Shown piece by piece: positions 1-11,639 of a stretch of DNA of 64,000 bases (the stretch's first letter is position 1; each line of letters begins with the position of its first letter). Source of the stretch: Paramecium tetraurelia (Eukaryota; Ciliophora; Oligohymenophorea; Peniculida; Parameciidae); assembly GCF_000165425.1 (NCBI RefSeq), contig NW_001798999.1, forward strand, positions 1-64,000, in the 5' to 3' direction. Position numbers and translations under genes: made by a program. Under the pieces are notes generated by a model, which was not told where the DNA came from, did no database searches, and saw only the letters and a list, made by a program, of their open reading frames with translations.

Positions 1-2
1 AC

Positions 3-416
3 CCCTAATAAAAAGCCAAATTAGTTGGTCATTCTAATACAGTTAATTCAGTCAATTTTTCTCCTTATGGTACTACATTAGCATCTGGTAGTTTGGATAA
101 CTCTATCCGTTTATGGGACTTTAAGACAGGATTATAAATCATATCTTCAGATAATAATTACACAGATATTTTAGCTTAATTTTCACTTCAAATTTTCAAC
201 AACAGCTCTCTTCAAGAAAGTGGTATTTATTTTAACTATTTTTTAGTTAATTCTAGTGTTACTATCCTTCTAATATCACAATAGCTAATCTTTTAATCAT
301 AAGGTGCTTTAATTTTGAAAGGTGAATTTATAGATCAAGCTGGAATTGACTTGAAGACATTATTTTAATACAAAGGAAGTTGCATTTTAGAAAACTAAAT
401 TGGATTACAATAATGA
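3..416 (+). CDS. WD40-repeat protein, 3' end (5' truncated by window)
   Basis: Read in ciliate code, the frame beginning at base 3 gives one complete WD40 blade with the motifs [29 protein letters not shown] and KTG. A glutamine-rich C-terminal tail of about 85 residues follows ([16 protein letters not shown], then CILENQIGLQ) and ends at TGA 414-416. WD40 repeats build beta-propeller scaffolds for protein interaction. The blade plus this tail resembles a large family of Paramecium WD40 proteins, judged from memory of the family rather than by search. In-frame TAA and TAG codons in the WD40 blade show that the gene uses code 6. The start lies outside the window. Confidence 0.9.
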
Positions 417-443
417 TAAAATTGTTATTATTAACAATTTTAT
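416..443. repeat. Perfect 12-bp inverted repeat at the 3' end of the WD40 gene
   Basis: The left arm ATAAAATTGTTA (416-427) and its exact reverse complement TAACAATTTTAT (432-443) are separated by a 4-nt loop. The hairpin begins on the last base of the TGA stop codon. It could be a transcript 3'-end or anti-readthrough structure, but AT-rich inverted repeats also arise by chance, so function is inference. Confidence 0.6.
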
Positions 444-809
444 AAAATTCAATTTATCCATCACTGTAACATTATTCTCAACCTAGACAATGAACTTGAT
501 GACTTAGTTTGCCCAAATTTCCTGCACTAAAATTTTAGACTAAATCATAAATGAACTTTTATCCTTGAATTTTTATGAAAATCCCAGATCTTGATGCTTC
601 TTTGATATTCAATTTATTTTAGTTCTGTGCAAACTCTGCTACGTCGTGTTAATAGCGATAGTAGTGATTGATTTAACCTTATCTAATAGTATACTCGGAC
701 CATGCTTTTGACATAAGTTCCATCTCTTTTTGCTACCTACTCAGCTAGCTTAATTTTACATAAGCTACAAATTCTTTGAGTTTTTTCTAGCTTTGTTTTT
801 TCATGTGAC

Positions 810-842
810 TACACTACTTACGGTTAGGAAGTAAGTAGTGTA
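810..842. repeat. Perfect 12-bp inverted repeat with 9-nt loop
   Basis: TACACTACTTAC (810-821) pairs exactly with GTAAGTAGTGTA (831-842) around the loop GGTTAGGAA. It is less AT-rich than its surroundings and lies in the gene-poor region. It could be a palindromic transposon end, a regulatory hairpin or a chance event. No neighbouring coding sequence explains it. Confidence 0.55.
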
Positions 843-2956
843 TTTCAATTTTATATTACTTTCTGCACTTGAACTAGTAAGTAGAGGGTTACCTTTTCCA
901 ATAGTTTATTCTGTACATTAAGTCTGGATATGTGAATCAATTAATGGTGCTAAATGTTTTCCTAATTTTTACACAATTCACATATATATTTTCTCTGGAA
1001 ATTTTTTTGGAATGCAAAATAATATAAGATTATTAAACTTTCCTTGTTAGTATTGTTTCAATCTGATGATAAAAATGCTTGTCTACCATAGCTCATCTCC
1101 TTCTTTTACAACTATTCTATCTTGTTGGTTCTAATGATGTAGGGCTTTAATTTAATCTTTTCATTTGAACACACTCCTTGTAGTTTTCAGAGAATATTTT
1201 TAGAAATTGTACTATTGATCGTTGCAGTTACAATTTGTTAATATTATTATAATAAATTTTATTGATCTATCCAGTTTCTTTTCACTTATCAACTTGTGAC
1301 CATAACAAAAATAATTATTCTTGTTTAGCTTATAGGATGCCTGTTTAGAAATTAACAATTTAAAATCAAAGGAATTTTCTTCGTCAAACAATGGATCTCA
1401 CTAGAGAATGCTTTATATTTAAAACTGATGGAAATATTTTTGCTGGATGAAAAAAGCATTAAGGATAATGACATTATTAGACATTGCTCTAGTCGACTCC
1501 TTATTTTAATGCATAAAGCATGATTAATTTGTTGAGTTTAAATAAAAGTATCTGGTTCTTATCAAGCTTCTTGCAACATACGTCAATTTTAAGCTCTTGT
1601 ATATTTCTAAGATAATTCAAAATGATAAAGAATGTCAGGTTTTATCCCTAATATTTAATCTCTGACTCAATTTTTTTAAGATTGCTCTTTGTATGGCAAA
1701 AACTGATTTATTACTGAAGGAGATGGCAATATTTAATAATTCTAAAAGCTTATGAGTGCATAAATTATGGGTAAATAAATTAACTAACTAAATTATCTAT
1801 GAATTGCTAAAGTAAAGCTCCTGTAATTGAAGAATAAAAAGGTCTCAAATTGTTGCGGTGAACGTTATCAATTAATTTCGAATGTATCAATAAAATAAAA
1901 AGAATATCTCTTTAAATATAATGACTTGTACATATGGAATTTGAATTAATTTTAAGTAGGATATAACTCTATTATATAATTATAATTAAAAATTAAAAGA
2001 CTAAGATTCCAGCCTATTCAATAATAATTTAGTTAATAGAATGATGAGATACCATATCTAATAATTAAAATAGAACAGAAATCAAATCGAGTCACAAAAG
2101 AATTCGTAATGCATAAAACTTATATGTAAAAGATATTATTGGATAAATATGTTGTCATGCAAGTTAGATGCTAAATTCATATATCAATTTTCTTCTAATG
2201 CGAATATATGAGAGTTACTTCGACAAATTTTTGGTTTAAAAAATATTCATAAAAATGCTTAATTTACCAGCATAAGTCATAAGAAGTTAACAACAAGGCG
2301 GATTACAAAATTACCTTCATCCATATGATTAATGTATGATTTTTTAATCAATAATCTAGACTTCAGTAGTTAATCAACAGAAATTGAAAGCCTGAAATAT
2401 TGTTGACACAACCGATTATGAATATGTCGAAAAAGATTATAACTTTTTTGAGAATTAATTTTGACTATATCCAATAATGTTCTGATTATTTTTTCCTTTT
2501 CAGTTTATTGATATTTTGCATTTGATAATTTTTTTTTAGGTTATATATATCTGTAATTGCAGATGTAAATAATTATTAATAGGTGTATGGGTTATACATA
2601 ATTGAATACACTCAACTATAAATATTTTGGGAGCATGCTATTTAATCAGTGTTTGCAAAACGGATAATTACTTATAGTAATTCTAAGGTTTTGAGTATCT
2701 TATCTACTCTAATACCTCTTCCATTTATGAAATTAGTGTATATCGATTAAGAATCCAATATCCATCAAAACAGCTTCAATAAAAAAGGGATTAATTAAGA
2801 GATAAAAATTGCGGCTACAAAAGACTCTCATTTAGTGGTGATTTGAAAGCACCACTGTCAGATTATGTATCAATTTTAGAGTTGTAACTCAAAACTTAAA
2901 AGTAGAGATATACTGATAGCTAATGAAATAAGCGTGCTATTAGAATAAGCATGTGA

Positions 2957-3660
2957 TGCAAATGTCAAAAACGTTCCAAACCACAGCAAAATGTAAGCAT
3001 TAACAAAAACATGGAATGCAAACGGGAAGCTGATGGTGAATGTAAAAGAGATCTATTAAAAGAAATACAAGATCGAATGTGGGTAGCAATTAAAATATAT
3101 TAGTTGCCTCAAGAGATATAATTCCAATAAAATTGCAATTCGGATGATAAGCACCAAATGACACGTTAAAATTACAATTTAAATTGGTTATCACAAGCTG
3201 TTACAAAGGTATCTAAGCATAATCTTATTTGCAAGAAGAAGATGATAAATAGGATTCTTAATTAAATAGAATATGATGACAAGTTATTTTAACATCTGCT
3301 TACCGAGGAAGATTTTTTCTCAAACGCATGGCATCATTACTTCATTTTATACAGTCTAACAGCCACCACAAAATGAACACAATGCTCTGTATTTAGTTTG
3401 CACCTTTTAAGTAGACTTATAATATAATGCACTATATTTTTATATATATTGCAAAGCTTGATATCAACGAGTGGATCCGTTAATTGATACGAAATATGTA
3501 ATTAGCCATCATTACCAAAGAAGTTTAGCACTACATATCATTATTAAATTTTGTATTGAAATAATAAAAGCAGCATCGGATGTTTGGTGCACAACTGAAA
3601 ATACCTTTGAAAGGAAGTATGACTGATTCACCACAAAGCATTTTTGAACTTTAAATTTGA
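2957..3660 (+). pseudogene. Two overlapping open stretches, possibly one frameshifted decayed gene
   Basis: A TGA-free frame of 139 codons (2957-3376) contains segments such as LLKEIQDRMWVAIKIYQLPQ and LTEEDFFSNAWHHYFILYSL. A second frame of 95 codons (3373-3660) overlaps its end and contains IYIAKLDINEWIRQLIRNM. Joined by a single frameshift they would make about 230 residues with protein-like composition. With one stop codon and this base composition, open frames of this size are not rare by chance. I recognise no family, so this is a weak call. It may be part of the same dead element as the reverse-transcriptase relic, although the strand is opposite. Confidence 0.3.
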
Positions 3661-6600
3661 TTGTCAAAAAATGATTAATAGGAAGCTGGACTGAACATCA
3701 AGTTTGCAATCTCCATTAATAAAGGGACGAAAAATACAAATATCTGGTATCATCAAACGTTTATGCAAACGCATAAATACAAACTTGTACTGTATAATTA
3801 TTATAGGTGAAAGCTTATTATCATTCATATTTTAAACTCTTCATTAAATGCACCGTTTCATTTATGAACTTAATCTCAATACATTGCACTCGAAGAATGA
3901 GAAGATTAATCAAATACAATAGAGTGTATGACACTTACACAAATAATGAAAAAAATTCCTGCTTACAACATCATTAACATGGCTAATGACGTTTCAAGGA
4001 GATTCTAAGTATTCCTTATTGCCAAAGGAAAGATGAGGCTCAGGTACTGCCTATAGGGAAGGAGGATTATCCTATGAAAAGTGTATATGATAATAAATAA
4101 TGTAACTGAACAGCATACGACAATTATAAAACTAGTATTGAATTCAAAAGTGAATAAAGGATGATATAATAGAATCTTGAGCATTGACTTCAAACGATTT
4201 AGAATCCATGAGAAAGGAAAAAATTTCCAATAGAAATTGAAGAAATATCTTCTAGAATAAGAATAAAAGTGGCAATTTCATTTAGAAGTGTAAGTAGAAT
4301 TGCATAAGTGAAAGCCTATTTTACTTATAAAGTCAAACAAGGAATACATGAATATTTTTAGAACAAGTTGTATTTGGTACATTAAAGATGTATTGATTTG
4401 AACTTTAGTTAGTATAAGAAAGAAACATTGCTATTATAAGAAACAACATAGTATGAATGTGCATCATCATATGAACATTATGTCAATGAAGTATAATTTA
4501 ATACGAATCTAAATTAAAAGAGAAAGAATGTAAATATTATTCACAAAAAAAGGATCAACATCTATTCTGCCAGTATCAGGAGAATATTTAACTTTATGTG
4601 GTGGTTCACAAGCTAATAAACAGTCTCATACAGGGTAACCATCACCACACAATGTATGCAAGAATGATTTTATATAACTCACATGAAAGGTTAATAATAA
4701 GCAGGTATGATTTTATCATGCTTTGCTTCACACACAGCTGGCTCAAGTTATGCCAATTTCCAGATACATAAAGTGTCATTTCTCTAGAATATAGGTAATA
4801 TTGTTGGCCATACTAGTTTATCTTTTCATTTCAATATGAATATTACAAATAGCACCTTTCCTGTAGTACTTGTCGAAAATTATGATGAAAACATTAATCA
4901 TAGGATCCTATTAATAACATTGCATTTTTAAAATAGTAGTAACATCAGAATAATACGTATGTAGATTACTTGCAACAAATTTATACTACGGTTTTGTATA
5001 ACGCCCTTCATTAAATGTGTGCATGTAATTGGCTGCATTATTATTATATCAATTAGAGCAGCTATCTCAATAATTTTTGTTGTAAAGTCTGCAGGCCAAC
5101 TAAATCTATATTATCAAGCACAAAAACAGAACCAGCATAACATTTAATATACCCTGTGAAGTCGTTAAAGACTCTCATCAAAATTGTAAGGGTCCTTTTA
5201 TTATTGGTATTCAGTGTCATTTTTTAATAATTTCATGGATTTCCAAGGCATAATTTTTGCCTTTTTGAACTACCATGTTATATTCTTGCGTATTGAAACT
5301 TTGATAGTACTCTTAATTCTGGTAATCTCTGAAGTATTAAATTATTAAATCAATTCTTAAGTCCATTAATTACTTGGGATAGGGTCAACTTTTAATTGCC
5401 AAATATCAAATTAATCTTTGAGTAGTCGATTTTATTTGATGATGATTGTTAAGACACAATTCTTTTTCCAAAAGAGTCTTTTGCTCATTCAATTATTTTC
5501 TGCCTATAATATTTAGAATACACATTTAGTTGGAAAATTTGTCTTCCAGTTATTTTTGATAAATATGATTCTATCTTAATCAAACAACTAGTATTAGATG
5601 GACCTCATAGACATGTTTAGGAAAATACCAATTTACAACATTAAGTATAAAAGTGATGTGTAATACTATATTTTAGGGAAATAATAATAGAACTTATAAA
5701 AATTACAATAAACAGAACAAAGTGTGCAAATGAAATTTTTATTTATTAACTCTAATTCAGCTAAACAATCCTTTAAATAAGATCTGCTTATAAACATTAA
5801 GAGTGTGCTAAGTAAAACCCAAACATCCTTATTAATAACCAAAACAATGGCTGGGATTAAAATATACAATTACTTAATTTAGCTGAGTTGATTGCTGGCT
5901 CTTAAAAACAGGATATAGTATAAAAAGCCAGGATATTTAATTAAGTTAGCTATTTCGTGCATCATAATAATCAGGCACAAATAAGTACATAAATGATGCA
6001 AAATTGCCGAATTTTTAGAGCAAAATGAAATTAATATCGCTTTCTCTCGGAAATATTCAGCAACTCAATGATAAAGTAACGAGGAGTAGTAAGGGTGTTG
6101 CAATAAAATTGCTTTGCCATGTGGATAATAGTATAATAAAAGCTGCATAATTGATGTAACAAGTTAAGACATATACACATTTAGTGTACGCAATTAATAA
6201 TTAAAATCAGGACAAGAAATATATTTATCAAGATTCAAAAGAGTTCGAAGCAAATCAAATAACTGAAGGATAGGATACTATATTCTGGAATTCAGAATAG
6301 GAACAAATAAAATTAAGATGCAGTTTTAGATTTGATATAATTTACAACCCCAAATACACACGATGTAAATGAATTTTCAATCTCCTGAATCATTAATCAA
6401 CAATATGCTCTTCAAGTTTTGAAGTATAATGATGTCTACCAATAAAACTAGCCAATTGAGATGTATACTAAATAAAAGTGCTTAATTGAAACTGCAATAA
6501 CTGTTCTACATTTAATGCTATCAACAAAATAATTGTATGGAAGCTCTCTAATGTTCACAAATAAATCAAAGAGGTATAAGAAGGAATGTTATGAATACAA

Positions 6601-7183
6601 TTTTCATATATCTCCATTAGATCCCATTAAAAAGGAATGAGAGCAACAAAGTAAACATTTAGAATGGTTGGACTCATCAATATTCTATCTAAGAAATAAG
6701 CCCCTCCACAGTGAAAGAATTGTAAGAATACCGAAATTTATCACTTTTCAGGCACTAAAATTGGTGGGTCTCTTAAATATTTATTTGTTTGGTGGCAGAA
6801 CACTAAGTAATGAAAATTATTGCAAAAAAAAAAAATATTGATTAGTTAACAGTATAGCACGTTTGAATCAATAAGTAAATTTAGAAGGGAAAACTGTGTA
6901 TCACTTTTACAGTTTTATTTTTTGAGATTAATAAAAAATAGGTAGATACAAAATATTAACAATCCTAACTATATTTGTATATATTTATGTGATCGAAAGT
7001 TTTTTCCATAATACATTTATTTATTTATAATATCAGTCAGTAATCAACAGAATACTATATGGCACTAAATCATTTTCAACAATCAATAGCAATTCTTCAA
7101 TAACGCTCTACATTTTAAGAAAGTAAAATTAATTATTATTCTCTCTATTACGGTGTCAAAGTCAAAAAACTTAGAGTGCTAAT

Positions 7184-7207
7184 ATGACAGTTGACAGTTG
7201 ACAGTTA
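7184..7207. repeat. Short tandem repeat, 7-bp unit
   Basis: The unit TTGACAG is repeated in tandem (ATGACAG TTGACAG TTGACAG TT). It is a small microsatellite-like tract just beyond the reverse-transcriptase relic on the same decayed segment. No function is apparent. Confidence 0.6.
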
Positions 7208-7439
7208 TGAATCTAACAGATTTTATAATGCATTTTAAATAGATGTGGGAAATTCACTGGTAAATGCTTTACTATTGATTTACAGTTCTGGATAACAAAT
7301 GTTTTTTGCTGGCACTTTTCTGTATAGTAAGATTCCTCTTCTGCATTTTATAGTTCACTCATTCTTAGTGCGTGAATAGTTTGTGTGTGTTAAGAGCATA
7401 CAGACTATGGCAAATTTTTTGGGAACCTGCACAATCATT

Positions 7440-7860
7440 TATTATTAAAAGTAATAGATACTATGGTTTTGATATTGCTATTATACAGGATACTCAAGAA
7501 GTTCATTCGTATTAATTCTTGAGTGATATTAATACCATGATTCCAGATTTCTTCTTATTGATTATTAAGGAAAAATTTCGCATACTTTTTCAAATATGAT
7601 TATAATTATTTAATGTCTTGACGTTTAATTATTATAGAGATGTCGTCAGCATAGCTGTAGAGGTATCTATTTTACATAGAATATGTAGAATTTCACTCAT
7701 TAAATGGCTTCATTGTTTCTTTTTCTTCTGCTGTTTAAAAAAGGGGACTAGCAATTAAAGAAATATGTTGAAGTGTATGAAAATTTTATTGGTAATTCAC
7801 AATCACAAGTTGGTAATTGTTAATTCCTAGGATCAACGCAACTTGTAGGGTATTTCATTT
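7440..7860 (-). pseudogene. Decayed LINE-type reverse transcriptase fragment
   Basis: On the minus strand in code 6 the catalytic core is readable as RYLYSYADDISIIIKR, with the YADD box at 7653-7642. It is followed in frame by QSYLKKYAKFFLNN, then after a one-base shift by NKKKSGIM, then in a third frame by ELLEYPVQQQYQ. This order matches RT motif C, the conserved Lys-Ser-Gly-Ile strand after the palm, and the usual VxxYKYLG region. Upstream, LQVALILGINNYQLVI and SPLF resemble the motif B region (QG-SPLLF). In-frame TGA codons and at least two frameshifts show that it is dead. RTs of this layout copy non-LTR retrotransposons. No endonuclease, motif A or element ends were found. Confidence 0.75.
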
Positions 7861-8165
7861 ATTTTCATTTATATAGTTATTTTCACCGCCTTCACAAGTT
7901 AAACAGGATCCAACAAATTTTAAACATGTTATTCCTGACTTATAGAACCATTTGCACAATCACTACAATTAGTGATTGAGGAACATTTCGTAGAAGAAGA
8001 GGAAAAGCTAAAGCTATACAATCATTTGATCTTAAATTATAACCACCTTTACAAGATTAACAATGGTTTATGATGAACATGTATCACATACATCCGCACA
8101 ATCAAAACAACTCATCATCAATGATTATTAAAGTAATCCGCATGATAAGGCAGCTAAACCTTATA
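7861..8165 (-). pseudogene. Decayed cysteine-rich (furin-like repeat) surface protein fragment
   Basis: Minus-strand reading in three alternating frames gives a string of CxxC units: SCFDCADVCDTCSSQT, then HCQSCKGGYNLRSNDC, then CSSITNCSDCANGS, then SCLTCEGG. The spacing is that of growth-factor-receptor or furin-like cysteine-rich repeats, which are very common in Paramecium membrane proteins. The repeated frame changes mean it is a relic. It directly abuts the reverse-transcriptase fragment, so one may have inserted into or beside the other. Confidence 0.55.
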
Positions 8166-10192
8166 GAGAATATTACTATAGTTAAATTGCAGAATAAATC
8201 AAAAGAAATTGGACAATATTCTTTATTGGCACTTTTTGTTTAAATTAAATTTTGAAAATCTTTCTAAAAATATATTAAAATTGTCATTAGAGTTATTTAT
8301 ACATTTAAAAAATAATATTAATAACTATATATTATGATTAACTCCTATCATTTAAAAAAAGGGACATTCCTAATACATAAATTGCAGCAACATATATAGA
8401 AATGATAAAGGACATCTTTAAAATTCTGGCCTATAAACTTTTTTTTATCATCTAATTGCTTTTAAGGAAATCTTAATTTTTCAATAAACTAATAAAGATA
8501 TCTTTTCAATTCTAAATCAAAAAAAATACAGCTCAGTGTTCTCTATATTCAGAATTAAATTAACATGTTTAAGTAAAATAATAATTACTACTTTTGTGAA
8601 TATAAATAAGTCTTTCCATTAAAGGGTATTAAATTTCCTTATTAATAATAGTCAATAATGGCTCCTCCATAATAAAAAATAATTCCTTCCTACCCCAAAA
8701 TATATTTTGCTGTTTTTTTGCATAAGTAACTGTCAGAGAATGAGATTTTTCTTTTTAGAGAGAATTTCAAGTATTTTATGTTGAAAATGCAGCCCAATAT
8801 TACTTTATGTGAGGACTTTCAAGTGAGAAGATCGAAGTAGAAACTGAAAAAGTAAAATAATAATACAAAATTATTTGAGATTAGTTTAGCAAACAATTTG
8901 TATTGATTCTAATTATAAAATTTAAATGAATACTCAATTTTATTTCAAAAAATTGGAAGCAAGTTTAATATTTTAATAAGTACTCTTTTATAGATTTGAA
9001 TTCTGTTGCGAAATCTTTGATTAATTAATTATGTTTATATCTTTAACCTATATTATATAACTAACTATGTTTTTAGAAAGAAGCTTGCAGTGTAGGAATT
9101 TAAAAAGTTTCATAAATTTATTTGGAGAAAACTAGGTAGACTACCTTCAATTATTAAGTTCATTTTCTAAACAAATCATACTAAAACAATAATAGATATA
9201 ACATGATTTGTCATTATGCTAGAAAGAAATACCAAATGGTTTTTATTCTTTAAAAACAAGGAAATTTGAAACCATTTTAGATTTGATAGAATGGAGGTAA
9301 AGTATTAAATTAATATATTAGTATTGTAATAATTATAAAGTCAAATTGTGTAATAAAAATAATTTAAACTAATAAAGTTATCGTCTGAAATAGTAAAGTA
9401 TATTATAATTTCTTCCTTTTATACTGTTCTTTTCAAACCTTTTTTCACAATCCAAAATAGATAATATACTAATACAAAATTTAATAAACTATCTCATAGT
9501 TGGTTATAATATCTGTTCAAAGATTTAACCTTCAAATGATAAAGGAAGACCTACTATCATGAAATTTTGAGAAATTAACTGACTAAATTAAAATGTAAAA
9601 ATATATCAATTGTCTTTGATTTTTTAAGCCCATCAGTGGCCTTCCAGAAAATAACATTAAAGCTTTTGTTTAACTTAGAAAAGTAGAAGCATAGATCATT
9701 CTAATAATTATAATCTTTAAACAGGAGACTATGTTTTCGAAATTAATGTTTAAATTTCGAAGGAGATAAAAATTTTAGAGCAAATTACTACTCTTTGTGT
9801 AGGTATTCTTTTTAAAGAATTATAAAATTCATAATTCACAAATACTCCATTAATTTACAAAAATGGATGCAATTGTAGCAATAGAACAGATTTAGGAAAC
9901 TACTAGATTGGCTTTAATTTTGTCAACATCTAAGACTCCAAAATCTTGTTGACAATCCTTAATACATAATAAATATTATTTTAATGTAAAACACTTTTAC
10001 TTGATTACCTAGTAAATAGTGATAGAAACATCTTAGCTAACAATTATTACAAGACTTTAGATAATATATTAGTTTATCACGAAGAACTTTAACTCCGCGA
10101 AAAACAGAATCAACTTCAAAATAGCATTTAATTCCCATCCAAAATCAATATATGAATGAGAAAATAAAATTAAAAAATGATTAATTTAATAA
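8166..10192. other. Two-kb AT-rich stretch with no confident gene
   Basis: Most of this interval shows no convincing coding signal in either strand. The only ATG-initiated open frame of note is plus-strand 8659-8928 (about 89 codons, beginning MAPPQQKIIPSYPKIYF). It contains a 33-nt GTA...TAG segment that could be an in-frame intron. It matches no family I recognise and may be chance or decay. Confidence 0.4.
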
Positions 10193-11285
10193 TCATTTCT
10201 TCGATTTCTGAGCACAAATCTACTTGCAATTCTCTAAATTAATTATTTAATTAAAATACCCATTAAACTGTTTACCCGCTAATCACCAGGTTTATACTTC
10301 AAAAACTTTTGATAGCAAATCATAGCATCATCATAGTTTCCTAAATTTTCTAAACATTACCCTAGAAAATAGAATAATAAAATACCTTTTATTTGAATTG
10401 GAAAAGTGTTATAATGTTCAATTTAGAGTGCTTAATTCAGAAAAATTAAAGATTCTTCATACTTCCCTAATTTTCTTAAACATTCACCTAATGATTTAAC
10501 TACATTAATTTACCTTTATTACTTAAAGAATTAACATGTTTAGGATTTATTTCTATTGCTTAATCTAAGCAAACTAATGCATCTTGATATTTATCCAACA
10601 ACCTTAAACATGCACCTTATTATATTTATTATCAATACCTTTACATCCTAAAGCCAAAAAATTAGAAGGATCTAATTAAATTGACATATTTAACTATTCT
10701 ATAGACTCCTAAAATTTCCCACTACAATATAAATTATAACCTAAAAATTTAATTGATAATATTACCTCTTTGATAAAATTCTGCTGATATTTTTTAATAA
10801 TCTATCAAATAAGTAATTTAAGATAATTTTAATTATTCCTTTAAGTTACTAAATTAAAGATCTAATTTTTTAGTCATTTCTGTAATGATAGGTAAAATTG
10901 ATTATTTGTATTCATCAAATTTGATAGCTGAACTCAAGTAATCATTTAATTATTATAAATTCAAAATCATTATCCTTTCCTTTTATAAATAATATTTTTC
11001 TTCTATTCCCTTAATCAATATCTCTGATGATTTAAGGAGTCCTTAGATTATATTATTTAAGGTGTCTTTTAAATTTTGAAATTATTTATTCTAATTTTCT
11101 ACAAATTCAGATAGGCTACCTATATGTTCAACATCATTCATATGATTTCGATGGATTCCTTACTTAGTACATTTAAAACAATGGAATCTAAATTCATTGC
11201 AATATGGGTGATAACAAATAGCATTTATGCTGTCATTATGATCATTTATTTGGCATTTTAGAGTAATATTTGCTGATTAATCCAT
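10193..11285 (-). CDS. TPR-repeat protein with N-terminal zinc-binding module
   Basis: Translated from ATG 11285 the protein is 322 aa after removal of five introns of 25, 23, 26, 24 and 26 nt, which restores an exact reading frame. The N-terminus has a Cys/His cluster (CQINDHNDS, CYHPYC, FHCFKCTK, HRNH) like a B-box-type zinc module, then a coiled-coil region. From about residue 190 there are tetratricopeptide repeats (GYNLYCSGKFQESIEQLNM, LRLLDKYQDALVCLDQAIEI, CLRKLGKYEESLIFLNQAL, CLENLGNYDDAMICYQKFL). TPR repeats are helical protein-docking scaffolds. This architecture is common in Paramecium multigene families. The stop is TGA 10195-10193. Substrate and partners are unknown. Confidence 0.88.
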
Positions 11286-11639
11286 TGTTAAAAAAATATA
11301 TATTAATTATAAATAGGTAATGTATATTAGTTTATTTTCAATTTACCTTATTCTATTAAAATAAGGTATTAATCTATTTATAAAAACCACATTTAATAAA
11401 ACAAAGTATTTTAGATAGACGACATCATTTTCTATTGATTTATTTTTATCATAAGAAAATTAAATGCTAACTTCAAAAAGAAATATCCAAAATATCTTGA
11501 TATTTCTATTTTAAAAATATCTATGAGACATGTATAAGTATATATGACAGAAGTTAAGCATTCAAGATGAATTATAAGAATTTTAATAAAATAAACATAT
11601 AAATAATTTTAATGCTTCTTCAATTCCACTTATTATTTA
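11286..11639. other. Intergenic, AT-rich
   Basis: This is a divergence-free spacer between two minus-strand genes. I see no hairpin, RNA gene or conserved motif that stands out. Confidence 0.5.

Larger units (their letters stand above)
444..7439. other. Gene-poor 7-kb region, decayed sequence
   Basis: No intact gene with a family signature could be read in any of the six frames using code 6; TGA codons interrupt every frame frequently. Only scattered open stretches remain, the best being 2957-3376 followed by 3373-3660 on the plus strand (listed separately). Paramecium macronuclear intergenic regions are normally a few hundred bp, so this length is exceptional. Together with the reverse-transcriptase relic just downstream, it suggests accumulated dead mobile-element or gene sequence retained in the somatic genome. 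Apart from two hairpins and a short tandem repeat I see no defined features. Confidence 0.6.

Noticed and set aside
7690-7860. Continuation of the cysteine-rich relic as TCDCELPIKFSY...NCQS
   Set aside because: The same bases read in another frame give the RT motif B-like region directly upstream of and in frame with YADD, which is the better explanation here.
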